This document shows positions 24,967 through 36,009 of a stretch of DNA of 64,000 bases, piece after piece. Source of the stretch: Synanceia verrucosa. Its lineage: Eukaryota > Chordata > Actinopteri > Perciformes > Synanceiidae. Position 1 is the stretch's first letter; each line of letters begins with the position of its first letter. The notes below the pieces were generated by a model. The model was not told where the DNA came from, searched no databases, and worked only from the letters and a program-made list of their open reading frames with translations. A program made the position numbers and the translations under genes. Location: positions 23,747,488 to 23,811,487 of the forward strand of contig CM056554.1 of the NCBI GenBank assembly GCA_029721515.1, given 5' to 3'.

Positions 24967-25931
24967 TAAGATAGGAGTTTCTGTCCATTCCTTGCTCAGA
25001 GTTCTCTGAGAATGCTCTGAAATCACTCTTAAGGCTGGAATCGTGGCTACGGAGACCCCTGGAGCCCTCACACTTCTCCATCGTGATGCGTGTTGTGCAG
25101 CCCTACAGTGAAATGCACCCCCTGAGAAAGTGAAGCAATTCGCTTTAATATCGCAGATAAAAGCAACGGAAAATACTATTTTATGATTTAATTATTTTTG
25201 AGGGAGACAGAAGAGAAGAACATCGGTTGCTTTCAGTCTTTAAAAATCCTCTTCCCTTTTTTCTCAACACAAAATCAGATAATAACGAACGCAAACCAAC
25301 ACCTTTCGGTATGTTCTGTGGAAATATACCCCAGCCATAATTAGTAAATGAATTAAATGGATTTTTTGAGCAAGTTGAATTTGTTTGATTTGCCTTTCAC
25401 AAGGCTAATCGATATTTTAGTTCCTGTCCTGTCCGCGCTGCTGCGGAGGAGACCTGTCTGTCTGTTTCTGTGTAGGGAGAGGGGCTGCATTTCACAGTAG
25501 GGGTGTAACTGGAGGACCAATCACAGCCCTTGTCGTCTCCGTCTTCCCTTGACGGATTGACGGACAGTTAAAAAAAAAATTCCTGCACCCGGAGAGGACG
25601 GAGAAGCTCTCCATCAGGCTCTCCGGCGATGCAGAGGGCTCTCCGTCTCTACGTACGGCACTTTACGGAGTACTATAAATTGGCCTTTAAGCTAAGACTC
25701 CTTGCTAGGAATTTTTAGGTTAAGAGCTCACTGGGAGGATTTTCAGAATTTTTAGGAATACGGGCCCTGTTCTCTCTGTACCTGCCTGCCTCAGAAATAA
25801 AACTTTGTCAACTGTTTATCTGCTGTATTGAGTCATGCATCTGGGCTCAACCATGGAGCAACAACATGTTTAGCCAATCAAGTAGTGCTCATTAAATTCT
25901 AGTGAAATCTGTCCTTGACTTTGACTTGTGG

Positions 25932-26718
25932 CAGTGGTGTAGTCTAGTTTATTCTAGTGGGTATACTCTGACCCCATGTGTAGCTGCATAAAGTATGTAA
26001 GGATTTTAGCCCCATGACAATAATGTCACTGGTCCCCCTTAGTGGAAAACTTTGACACTAATTAACTATGCCTTTTAGTGATATTTTTGTCTATAATTCC
26101 AACACAACAGTTTCTTGGTAGAGGAAGCACTGAATGAATAAATCCAGAGTTTTCTTCAGAAATATGAGCGAATATGGGGGAAAATGAGCTAGCTTAAAAA
26201 ATATGGACAATGTTAAGACTAGCCAACAGGCTAAAGTTCCAGAACTTTCCATCACATGAACCACTAACAGACCCACGTTGCCTATAAAAGAATTCGATGA
26301 CAAACTGTCGATCCTTCACTTCTTTGTCCTGAGGTTTTTACTTTTCTTTGTTCCTCCCTGACTTTTGAGACATCCTACCATTTCCTCCTCCACTCTGTCT
26401 GTGAAAAGTTAACTCTCTGCAGGCTGTCTGATGGAGCAGCTGGACTGAACCATTTTACGTAAGTAGAGAGAGGGGGGAGGACGTTGAAATATGTTACCAA
26501 AACAAATAAACTTATTGTTACCAATGCATTGTAAATAATGTGTGACTGTGAGTTTATTACTGATTGTCATCTTCTTTTGTCAGTATTATAAATATGTATC
26601 AGGGGCCTCTCTGGGCTACTGTCAATCATGGACCCCTAAATTCCATGCTAATACTGATCTTTACCCTTAGTAGTGGGTATACAATGTATACCTGTGTATC
26701 ACCTAGGCTACACCACTG
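25932..26718. mobile_element. hAT-type MITE (CAGTGGTGTAG ends), 787 bp
   Basis: Left end CAGTGGTGTAGTCTAG, right end CCTAGGCTACACCACTG. Eight-bp flanks ACTTGTGG (25924-25931) and ACTTTTAG (26719-26726) agree at six positions, consistent with an aged hAT target duplication. No transposase inside. Confidence 0.82.
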
Positions 26719-26749
26719 ACTTTTAGAGTTTAATATGTCTGGATTAACA

Positions 26750-27105
26750 TGTAAAGTCAGTCCATGATATCAACTTCATCAAACTCTACTCTCATCATCC
26801 AAGAGGCTTCGGACGAAGAGAGGAGAAATGTCTTCAACAAACCTCAAGCAGGTCCAGTTGACTCTTTTTTGCTCTTTTTGATTCACCTCCACCTTGATGA
26901 CTGAGAACCTACACAGAGATATCATCTACACCGTTAGTAAACCAGTGAAAATTAACCTGCATTATCTTGGTGCTCCCTCCTGGTTGAACTTCCTCTGTGT
27001 TTACTCATGTTGATGTTAAATGTAGTGATTGTTGTGATTATCATGCCACTGAGACGGCCTGTAATTTTCCTATTGAGGGATTAATAAAGTAATTCCTCTT
27101 TTTTA
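26750..27105 (+). mobile_element. Probable LINE 3' end
   Basis: Ends with CCTATTGAGGGATTAATAAA near 27070-27090, a common LINE 3' terminus, and is preceded by a repeat-like block near 26800 (CCAAGAGGCTTCGGACGAAG). The coding region is not present. Confidence 0.4.
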
Positions 27106-27973
27106 GCATGCATTTTTGTTGCTGCCCATCGCTTTATTACTGCTGCCAAGAGGCACAACCTTTTGTTTCAAGTAGCTATTGGCTGCTCAAAAAGACATAA
27201 GAGGTTGCCAGATGACATCACACAGTAATTAGCACATCAATACATTTGCTGCACCTCTGTTTTTCCCAAGCTGTCACTTGTTGCTTTTGAGAAATAATGT
27301 CACTGGCAACAACTTTACAATCATTGCATGTTAGGTCACGTAAAAGCTTCCCATACTGATGCCGAGCCATGCATACTGCATAAGTGCTCACATTTATCTT
27401 TCGCTATGACTCTTATTTCTTCTCTCACTCTGTTTGATGACCTAAAGAAGTGCTCTCCCAAATCCAGCACAACAACATCCCAGCAACACTAATATGCTAA
27501 CACTACTAGTCAGCTCCTCTGTACTTGGCCCCCATCTCTGAAAGAAACCTTGAGTAATGAATGACTCATCTAATGTACACTTGGGAGATGTGGAAAACAG
27601 GTTGGAATTAACCTTTCTTTGTGTCTCACAAGTGGAATGACAGTTGAATAAAGACTCTTCATGTGCCATATTACTATGCCTTCTCGCCTGTTCTTTCCAA
27701 CTCAGTATTAAGTCTTGTCTCTGTTAACTCTTTAAGTGCCAGTCCTTTTATAAAACATAAAGTGCCTTGTGCCAGCATTTTTGGCCATTTTGAGTAATTT
27801 TTTAAGACCCACCTAATATTTTGTACTACGTCTATGAAAACACTGAATAGCTCAAATGAAAGAAGAGACCTCTCTCATCATTAAAACTATAAAAGCACTC
27901 AGAGAGCGCAGACCTTCTCCATTCTGAGAAAGCATATACTCTTGCAAACCCCCACAACTTTTTCTTTTATTAA

Positions 27974-28210
27974 GTTACCTGCCGCCAAGGAGGTTATGTT
28001 TTCACCAGGGTCTGTTTGTTGGTCTAACTTAAAACTGATTAATTTTTTGGTGGTGATTGGATCCGAGTCAAGGTCATCAAGGTCAAATTACTGTGGCGTG
28101 ATCAGTTTTAAGTTAGGGTACTTCTGACCAATCTTGAAAATTTTGTCAAAATCCGACCATGACTTTTTGGGTTATTTTGCAAACCAACAGACAAACCCTG
28201 GTGACAAACA
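27974..28210. mobile_element. Inverted-repeat element nested in copy B
   Basis: CACCAGGGTCTGTTTGTTGG near 28003 and CCAACAGACAAACCCTGGTG near 28185-28204 are inverted repeats agreeing at 18 of 20 positions. The GCCAAGGAGGTTATGTTTTC start is a word I associate with fish repeats. Superfamily unknown. Confidence 0.6.
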
Positions 28211-28238
28211 TATTTTACCTAATATGTTTGTTTTTAGA

Positions 28239-28566
28239 AACCTGACTCTCGCCAGCTGAATGTCATTCCGCCTAGCTCCACATGGTGTTCCAATGAACAT
28301 TCATCTGGACTTGCACCCAATGCGAAGGACTTCAAGGGAGCAAAACATGACAGCCACTCAGCCAATTGCTGGGTGGGATTTTCATAGATGTGACCTAGTG
28401 GAGAAGCGACTGTTTGATTCAGACAACAATGGCGGTGGTGGTTTATCCAATCACATGCAAGGATTGTTGATAAGGCCCCGTCCTCTGAAATACATCTCTA
28501 GTGGAGCAATCCCAGATGAATGTGTGGAGCTAGGCGGAACTACATTCAGCTGACGAGAGTCAGGTT
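28239..28566. mobile_element. MITE with about 43-bp inverted ends, nested in copy B
   Basis: The left end (AACCTGACTCTCGCCAGCTG, then ATTCCGCCTAGCTCCACA) and the right end are near-perfect complements over about 43 bp. The 97-codon frame inside runs through both ends and is not a real gene. No target duplication was resolved. Confidence 0.88.
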
Positions 28567-29306
28567 AAGACTAGAGGCCACTTTCACCAAAATCACCACT
28601 TTCGTCCCGAATCTGTCCGTTTTGCTCTCTAATCTCGATCTTCTCCACTTCCTGCTTTGATCTCTGTGGCGTATACCATCTCTTTACATCCCGACTACAT
28701 CTCCCAGAATTCCTAATATTACTCACAAGCTGTGTGGGAGCACCCTCTCGTGCCTGCTCCCGATAAACCACTTTAACAATATATACATCTATGGCACTCC
28801 AGTGTTGGATTTTAAATGACGTACAAACACGTCCATGGCACTCAAAGTGTTAACATTGTGAATTTAAACAAAACAACTTAGTAATGTTGAAGAATAATCA
28901 GAGTTTAGGGCACTTGCTGTGTAAATTAAATTACAGTCAATGATTGACTTTTACAGAACACAAGTAAGTATGTTTTTTTTCCTTTGGGATTGTTCAAGTT
29001 TGCTTTGTCTCAGTAAATTGTAAATTGTCAGTCAGTAGTAGCTGAATTTATTTAATTTATTTAGTTTATTAATTTATTTTCCATTGAAGGTTTGATGTTC
29101 TGCCATGGAAAACAGCTTTTCTGTTGGATGACTTTAAGGTATTTTCAATTGCATACTCCTCCTAGGAATTTTAACATAGCAAGCTGAAACTCCACTCACA
29201 GGTACCTGCAGTAGTGTAGTTTAAAAGTTATAAAAACAAAAGTAGTGCTTTTTACCATCGCATACAAATAGATGCCTTAAAAGTAATGGACATACATGTT
29301 TGATAT

Positions 29307-29596
29307 TGTAGCATCTCTGTTGTTAGTGTTGTTGGTTAATGTATGTGAGAGTGTTCTGTAGTCTCCTACTGGTACCTGAACGCACCTGGATGTGAGTGGC
29401 GGAGCGTAGAGAGAGGGACTTGTGGGAGTCCGGTGTGAGAAAAAAGAGTTGTTGTTGAGCTGTCTGTTGGTGCTGTGAGTTGTACTGCTGAGTTGGCGTG
29501 GTTACGGCCGTAACAGTAACCGCTGTTCTTAAAAAATAAAGCGGCGTTCTTGCTAAGAGCTTTGTCTTCTTTTTAAGCGTCCAGCAGGACGTTACA
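29307..29596 (+). mobile_element. Probable solo LTR (290 bp)
   Basis: Begins TGTA and ends TTACA, with ATAT directly before (29303-29306) and after (29597-29600) as a 4-bp target duplication. AATAAA at 29535-29540 lies where an LTR polyadenylation signal would be. No primer-binding site or gag/pol sequence adjoins it, so it would be a recombined solo LTR. It could also be a chance TG...CA frame. Confidence 0.5.
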
Positions 29597-29706
29597 ATAT
29601 TATTTCACATCCAGGATGTAAAATAAATGTTGGGGAATGTAATATCCATAAATCAGGCTGGTAGGTTAAAGGGTGTGGCCATGGCACTCCTTGAAACTTT
29701 GATGTT

Positions 29707-31330
29707 TCAATGCAAGGCAATTTTATTTATATAGCACATTTCAGCAACAGGGCAATTCAAAGTGCTTTACATAAAAGCATCAAAGTATAGAACATTAAAA
29801 GCAATAACACTAAAAAAGACAGGTATAAAATCCAAGAATAAAAGTTTCAGTGCAGTGGAAATTAATAAAAAATAATAAAAAGAAGCGGCAAACAGAAAGT
29901 CTTCAGCCTCAATGTAAAAGAAGTAAGAGTTGCTGCTGACCTGCAGTTTTCTGGAAGTTTGTTCCACATATGAGGAGCATAACTGAACACTGCTTCTCCA
30001 TGTTTGGTTCTGACTCTGGGGACAGTAAGCAGACCTGAATCTGATGACCTGAGAGGTCTGGATGGCTCATACTGTAGCAGAAGATCAGGCAGGTACTTTG
30101 GCCCCAAACCATTTAGTACTTTATAAACCAACAGTAACACTTTGAAATCGATTTTCTGCCTGACAGGAAGCCAGTGCAAAGACCTCAGAATTGGACTGAT
30201 GTGATCAATTTTCTTGGTCTTAGTGAGGACCCGAGCAGCATTCTGGATCAGCTGCAGTTGTCTAATTGAATTTTCAGAGAGACCAGTGAATACACTGTTA
30301 CAGTGGCCAAATTTACTGAAGATAAATGGACAAGTTTTTCCAAGTCCTGCTGAGACATAAACCCTCTAATCCTTGATATATTATTAAGATGATAGTAGGC
30401 TGACTTTGTAATTGTTTTAATGTGGCTGCTGAAGTTTAGGTCTGAGTCCATGACTACACCAAGATTTATGGCTTGGTTTGTACTTTTTAACATTGATGAT
30501 TGTAGCTGAGCGCTGACCCTGAGTTGCTCCTCCTTGGCTCCAAAAACAATCATCTCAGTTTTGTCTCTGTTTCATTGAAGAAAATTCTGGCACAGCCAGT
30601 TGTTGATTTGTTCGATACGCTTACTCGGTGTTTGCAGTGGACCACCATCCCCTTGTGATATGGTTATATAGATTTGTGTGTCGTCTGCATAACTATGGTA
30701 ACTTGTTTTGTTGCTTTTCATAATCTGAGCCAGTGGAAGCATGTAGATGTTAAACAGGAGAGGTCCCAGGATTGAGCCTTGAGGAACTCTGCATGTAATA
30801 TTTGGCCACTCAGACAGGGACACAAAGTAGTCCCTGTCCTTTAAGTAGGATTCAAACCAGTTCTGTACCAGAAAGTCCCACCCAGTTTTCCAGTCCGTCT
30901 AATAATATTTTGTGGTCGACTGTGTCAAATGCAGCACTGAGATCTAATAATACTAAGACTGAAATTTCGCCACTGTCAGTGTTTCAATGTATGTCATTGA
31001 GGACCTTAACAAGAGCAGTCTCAGTCTCTGTGGTGTGTTCGGAAACCTGACTGGAAGACATCATTGTTTAGTGCCAAGAAGTTGTTTAACTGTTAAAAAG
31101 CAGCTTTTTCAATTATTTTACTTAAAAATGGGAGTTTTGATATGAGCCTGTAATTATTCATTAGTGACCTGTCTAGATTGTTCTTTTTTAAGAGTGGCTT
31201 GATGACTGCTTTTCAAGGCCTGTGGGAAGACACTTGAGAGATGTGTTTATAATCTGTAAAAGATCTGAGGCCATGCACTTGAAACATTTTTGAAAAAGCC
31301 TGCCTGCAGCAGGAGCAGGATTTCAGCTGT
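29707..31330 (-). mobile_element. L2/CR1-like LINE, second full-RT family, 5'-truncated
   Basis: Minus strand, ending at 29707 with a 3' tail (GCTATATAAATAAAATTGCC) after a GCACTTTGAATTGCCC hairpin-like block. Coding remains include PFLSKIIEKA near 31110, GILGPLLFNIYMLPL-type motif B, and YADDTQIYITI. It is clearly distinct in sequence and 3' tail from the 9.4-kb family. 5' truncated inside the RT fingers. Confidence 0.9.
29862..31200 (-). pseudogene. LINE ORF2 (reverse transcriptase), disrupted
   Basis: Broken frames 30572-30823 (VPQGSILGPLLFNIYMLPLA, then YADDTQIY with intact catalytic Asp pair), 30248-30553 (MIVFGAKEEQLRVSAQLQ, NLGVVMDSDLNFSSHIK) and 29862-30179 (LHWLPVRQKIDFKVLLLVYK to RLKTF). 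Motif A sits on the minus strand near 30920 (a DLSAAFDTVDH-like read). Frames shift between the three blocks, so no intact protein is possible. Confidence 0.9.
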
Positions 31331-31569
31331 TTTTATGGTTGATCAGACAAAACTGTGTCATGGTATGTGAACTGACTTTAAGAGGACACGAATACGACAT
31401 ATATCCTGTACCTGATATGGAGGCGCTGACTGCTTGTCTAATTTTCAGTATTGTCAGTAAAAAAAGAGGCAAATTCATTTTTTTCAACATGAAAAACTCC
31501 TTTCTAGAGTTTGGCAGATTTTAAGGAATGTTCAGTTGTACACTGCTTTTCTGGGTTTTGGGTGTTTTA

Positions 31570-32163
31570 AAGGGATACGCCACCCCCAGGCCAAATTCAG
31601 TGTCTCCCCACAGTCCCGAGACCTAAATAAGTGTGTGAAAGCATTTTCCTGGCCACCCAGCCATTGTCCGAATTTATCAGAGCTGACCGCAGGTTGGTTC
31701 CGCGGCATAACTACATTCCTATGACCCCACAGAAATATTTCGGCCAAAGTGAATAAATGTACTCGATTTCCCCCCCCAATTACTTTCCGTGTACTGCACA
31801 TTTACTTCTAGTGAATGGCGGTGCAGATCACAATGCAAAGGGCTTGTCTTGTTCATTTTCTTTTGGGAACTATTTTTCGGTGCGGAAAAACACAGCCGAC
31901 GCACACCACGGAACGTCATTGGGAAACCCCCACCCCCCCACTTCCCCCCACAACACTGCGTAGCCACCATCTTCCTGCTACAAATACCAGAAAAATATTT
32001 CTGTGGGGTCATAGGAATGTAGTTATGCCGCGGAACCAACCTGCGGTCAGCTCTGATAAATTCGGACAATGGCTGGGTGGCCAGGAAAATGCTTTCACAC
32101 ACTTATTTAGGTCTCGGGACTGTGGGGAGACACTGAATTTGGCCTGGGGGTGGCGTATCCCTT
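31570..32163. mobile_element. Long-arm foldback MITE, Tc1/mariner-type TA target
   Basis: AAGGGATACGCCACCCCCAG at 31570 and its complement ending at 32163 start inverted arms of about 170 bp. The arms carry CATAACTACATTCCTATGAC and its complement near 32000-32020. The dinucleotide TA flanks both ends (31568-31569, 32164-32165). Mirror-image open frames on both strands (QPAVSSDKFGQWLGGQENAF) are read from the two arms and are an artefact of the symmetry. Confidence 0.92.
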
Positions 32164-32169
32164 TACGCT

Positions 32170-33224
32170 ACTTTCAACTTCATACTCCTCCAAGGGATTT
32201 AATGCTAGCAAGCTGAAACGTGCGCCATGGTGGCGCTATGGAGCTCATCAGAAATAAGGGATACAGAACATGCAAAGGAAGTCCAGGGGCAAGCGATCAC
32301 CAAGGCCAGTGACTATACAGTAGGAGCCAGAGGTGCATCGGGTGGTGGTTCAACACTGCGAGGGCTTGTCAGTACCCCACAGGAGTCCTAGTTTTGTGCG
32401 AGAAATTTGACAAGAAAGTGAAATTGACAATCATGGCAAGATAAAATGTAACCTAACCCTTTGTGTCATCTCCCTCTCTTTTTGGAGAAAACACCAGCAG
32501 GTTCACAGACTGATCACAGCTCTTGTCATCTTGACAGCCAATGTGTGGATCACTTCTGGTTGACTTTAGGCGGTTACTTTTTATACAATTTGGCTAGTTT
32601 TCCAAAGAATCTGGCCCTACTCTTCAAAAATGCAAAAGGCTAGACACACAGTGACTTACAGACAAAACCAAATAACACTCAGCTCTATTTAAAGCAGATA
32701 CAACAACATTGCACTACTTTTGTGAGAGTTGGTCCAGTGTGTGGCTCTGATAATTGGACAGCTTGTGTCGGTCAAATCACAGCTGCAACTGTGAAGCCTT
32801 ATGCAATTAAATATTGCATCTGTCATGGAGACTAAGGTTTATTTTTGTTGTAAACATCACAGGTCCCCCTTACATTCAGAGGTCTCATGATTCTGATTAA
32901 TATGCACTGCATCAAAACCCAGGATCACTAAGACACATGACATAATCAACTGTGCTTTTTTTTGCAGTCCTTCCACAGTCATTCATTGTGCTCACTCTAC
33001 TCTTTAACATACTGTACTTTTTCATTGCTCTGAATATCTTTCGATTATGGCCACATTATGTAACACAACATGACACTATACAGTATTCATGAGACAGATC
33101 AGTCAAAAGCATATACACATAACTTGCTTGTTATTATGCTGACTATTCTTTCTTAAGGGTGACTACAATTTGGCCTAATCACAACTGTGGATTTTCTAAA
33201 TTGGCACCAGAAACTGTTTGTGAA
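32170..33224. other. No gene recognised
   Basis: The first 60 bp (CATACTCCTCCAAGGGATTT, GCAAGCTGAAAC) resemble 29150-29190, suggesting an older shared repeat around the foldback. The rest has no signature. Confidence 0.4.
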
Positions 33225-33706
33225 TTAACTCTTTGAGTGCCGTTGATGTAATACATAATTCAAAATCCGACGCTTGAGTGCCGTAATATGACGTCGGTGG
33301 GTTTTTTTTTTTGCAGCGGGTTGCAGATCATGGTCTCACACAGCTTGTGAGTAATGTTGGGGCTTCTGTGATTTGTAGCCAGGATATAAAGGGTGAATAT
33401 GCGCCACAGAGATCAAAGCAGGAAGTGGAGATGATCGCATTTAGAGAGCAAAACAAACAATCTGGACAAAGAGTAAGAATTTTGGTGAAAGTGGCCTCTC
33501 CTCTCCTCCAGACAAAACAAGAATGGAACAAGGTAAAAACAAACTTTTTTTTCCATGATGAAATAGAGAGGGTCTTCTTTCATTTGAGATTCTCTGTGTT
33601 TTCAGAGACATAGTACAATGGGTCTTGAAATATGACTGAAAAATGGACAAAAACACTGGCACAAGGCACTTTCAATTTTAAAAAAGGCTGGCACTCAAAG
33701 AGTTAA
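33225..33706. mobile_element. TTAA-flanked piggyBac-like MITE, copy C
   Basis: TTAA at 33225-33228 and 33703-33706, ends CTCTTTGAGTGCC and GGCACTCAAAGAG, which are perfect 13-bp complements. The core AAAGCAGGAAGTGGAGATGA is shared with copies A, B and D. This is the simplest copy of the family and the best model of the unit (about 475 bp between the TTAAs). Confidence 0.92.
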
Positions 33707-33853
33707 GAACTGACCATTAGCTGCTGTTTAAAGAATTTCAGGACAGCTAATTAAAAGTGAGTTACTGTTTCTTGGCATGGGTTTCAGATGTTTAGGGGGG
33801 CTGAAATCACCCTAAAATATTCTTAAGTCCCCCTAAATAATTTGTTGTTAGTT

Positions 33854-34705
33854 TATCCATCCATCCATGATCTACCGCTTATCCTCATAGGGTCGCGGGG
33901 GGCTGGAGCCTATCCCAGCTGTCTTAAGCCTGGTTTATGCTTCTGCGTCGCGGCGACGGCGTAGTGTGGATGCAGATCCCTACGCGGACCCTACGCCGTA
34001 GCCTGACGTGCACCTCCAAAAAATCCTGACTATGTGTCGCGTCAACGCGTTGAGACGCGAACGGCAAGGACTGTGATTGGGCCGCTCAGACCGTAATTTC
34101 CGGCGGTTGCTTTTCCGTTCAACAGCTCAACAACACCGCTATTTGTGGAGCGGCACGAGCGGTACGGAATAGTCGGACAGACCACCTCCTAAAACGTCTT
34201 CTGTGCTTCAACATTTGTAGCAACAGCATTTCTTTTTTAAATTTTATGAGCTCCATCTCCAGAAACACCCGCTCCATCTCAGTTGTCATTGTTTACTGTC
34301 GGAAGAAAACCAAGGAATCCGATATGAGCCCCCAGAAGCCACGCAAAGACACAGGCACACCCCCGTAGCACCTTGGCAGTGAATTGCAGAGCAACGCGTT
34401 CCCTTGACGCAGAGCTTCGAATGCTCAACGACAGCGTCGGGTCTACGCCGTAGCTCCACTGTCGCCGCGACGCAGAAGCATAAACCAGGCTTTAGGGTGG
34501 AAGGACACCTCACTGGACAAGTCGGCACCTCATCACAGAGCACATAGAGACAGACAACCACTCACAATCACATTCACACCTACGGTCAATTTAAATTAGC
34601 CAATTCACCTAATCCCCATACATGTTTTTGGATGGTGGGAGGAAGCCGGAGTACCCGGAGAGATCCCAGACACGGGGGAGAACATGCAAACTCTCGGGCC
34701 CGGGA

Positions 34706-34706
<1 letters not shown>
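33854..34706 (-). mobile_element. tRNA-derived SINE, copy 3, split by a MITE
   Basis: The (GGAT)n tail is at 33854-33870. The body runs to 33923, resumes at 34495, and continues to about 34697, where the tRNA-like head is lost and a TA microsatellite begins. Removing 33927-34491 plus one TTA restores the body order seen in the copy at 58.3 kb. Confidence 0.9.
33927..34491. mobile_element. Harbinger-type MITE inside a SINE, TTA duplication
   Basis: A 31-bp perfect terminal inverted repeat starts AGCCTGGTTTATGCTTCTGC and continues through CGTCGCGGCGAC. TTA at 33924-33926 and 34492-34494 is the target duplication typical of PIF/Harbinger. The interior is GC-rich with CpGs and has no transposase. 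Confidence 0.93.
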
Positions 34707-34736
<30 letters not shown>

Positions 34737-34774
34737 CATATATACATATATATGTATATATGTATATGTATATG

Positions 34775-34807
<33 letters not shown>

Positions 34808-34844
34808 ACATATATACACGTGTGTATATATATACACACATATG

Positions 34845-34913
<69 letters not shown>

Positions 34914-34924
34914 ACGTATATATA
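34707..34924. repeat. Compound (TA)n/(TATG)n microsatellite
   Basis: About 218 bp of alternating TATATA, TATACA and TATGTA. It gives open frames of pure Ile/Tyr on both strands, which are not genes. It marks the broken end of SINE copy 3 and could extrude cruciforms. Confidence 0.95.
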
Positions 34925-34929
34925 CTGTG

Positions 34930-35650
34930 GGCTAAGCCCCCCATCCTTAAAACCTAGTGATGCCCCTGCTGAGGTTATACTTTTAAGAAAAGACTGTGAC
35001 TATGAGGAATATCTTTGTCTTGTGCTGACTTATTGTGTTGTTTTCAGCTGCAGTATAGATATTAAAGTTTTGGAGGCTGTGTGAAGATGTGATTAAATGT
35101 ATATCTACAAGAACCTTTGATAAATAGAAGTATATGCATATAAAATGCCAATTAATACATGTTCTGTTCCCTCGTTCTGTGTTGTGTTTTAATGAGGAAA
35201 TGAGCAATTAGTCACATTCTGGACATCTGTCTGCTGTCTCTGCTCATTATTTTGTTGCTATGGATTCCTCCTGTCACAAACCAGCATCCCTTGACTCCCA
35301 TCAACATCAGTGTCAACTGCACTGATTTCATACAGTCGTGTGACTCGTGACTCAAAGTACACAGCGTTTTCAGTGCTGACAGAACAAAAGAGTCACTTTT
35401 GAAATATTAGCTGGTGAGTGTGCTGCATTCTGAATGTGAGAGTGGTGAAGAAAGAGTTTTTCAGATCGTAATAATGAATGGGAGTCAGGAGTAGCCATTA
35501 TTGTCTAATATTTGATTTGAGTTTACACTTTCTTATGACTTAATGTTACTGTGTGGAACCAGTAACTGGTTATGAAACAGTCTTAATGTAATACTGATGT
35601 ATCTATTTGACCTGCATAAGTTAAAAATCAAAAGTGAAAGTGAAAGAGCC
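34930..35650. other. hAT-end remnant, then no gene recognised
   Basis: GGGCTAAGCCCCCCATCCTT, then CTAGTGATGCCCCTG at 34928-34972, resembles the right end of a hAT-like repeat (inverse CAGGGGCATCACTAGG). The remaining DNA has no signature. Confidence 0.35.
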
Positions 35651-35652
35651 GA

Positions 35653-36007
35653 CTAATTTCCATTGCATGCAGAATGACGCCGATATTTTGTCGGACCCAA
35701 TATGTTTCCATTCAAATCAATGTGTCAATTTCCACTGAAGAGGGAAAGACGCCGATGTGCCGTGTTCGCAACAGAACGTATGATAGATTTCCTTCTACTC
35801 AGTGGACACAGGGTTGTTCTTTTTCACTGACACTCCATCACAAACCCGCTATATCATGCGATTATACATAAATTTGCAAGATCTTGTTAGTCAGTGAGAT
35901 CTCGTTGTCGTGATTCCAGCTGTTCGATATGGTGTCTATTGACGGATGACAGATGTCGGACTTCAACATACGTCGGCGTTGTTATGTATCCAGTGGAAAT
36001 TAGGGGT
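35653..36007. mobile_element. MITE of the 'CCCCTAATTTCCACT' family, copy 2
   Basis: Left end ACTAATTTCCATTGCATGCA, right end CCAGTGGAAATTAGGGG. The interior TTTCCATTCAAATCAATGTG matches, inverted, the CACATTGATTTGAATGGAAA block at 57.11 kb, so this copy lies opposite to copy 3. Confidence 0.8.
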
Positions 36008-36009
36008 GA

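Larger units (their letters stand above)
23785..25767 (+). mobile_element. PIF/Harbinger DNA transposon, decayed
   Basis: Ends GTATTCCTAATGATTTTTAG (from 23792) and AATTTTTAGGAATACGGGCC (to about 25766) are inverted repeats. A HARBI1-like transposase fragment lies at 23963-24270. A separate 380-bp MITE is nested at 24587-24966. The rest of the transposase and the Myb-like partner gene were not found. Confidence 0.7.
27724..28853. mobile_element. TTAA-flanked piggyBac-like MITE, copy B, with nested insertions
   Basis: TTAA at 27724-27727 and 28850-28853; ends CTCTTTAAGTGCC and GGCACTCAAAGTG. The core is in the opposite orientation to copy A (TTTTGCTCTCTAATCTCGAT near 28620). The middle is occupied by two other inverted-repeat elements (27974-28210 and 28239-28566), which makes this copy about twice as long as copy C. 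Confidence 0.85.

Noticed and set aside
28260..28553. 97-codon frame as a small gene
   Set aside because: It spans both terminal inverted repeats of a 328-bp MITE.
31536..32216. Two mirrored frames of 133 and 127 codons
   Set aside because: They encode the same peptide from the two arms of an inverted-repeat MITE.
34586..35084. Ile/Tyr-rich open frames up to 150 codons on both strands
   Set aside because: They are translations of a (TA)n microsatellite; composition alone explains them.
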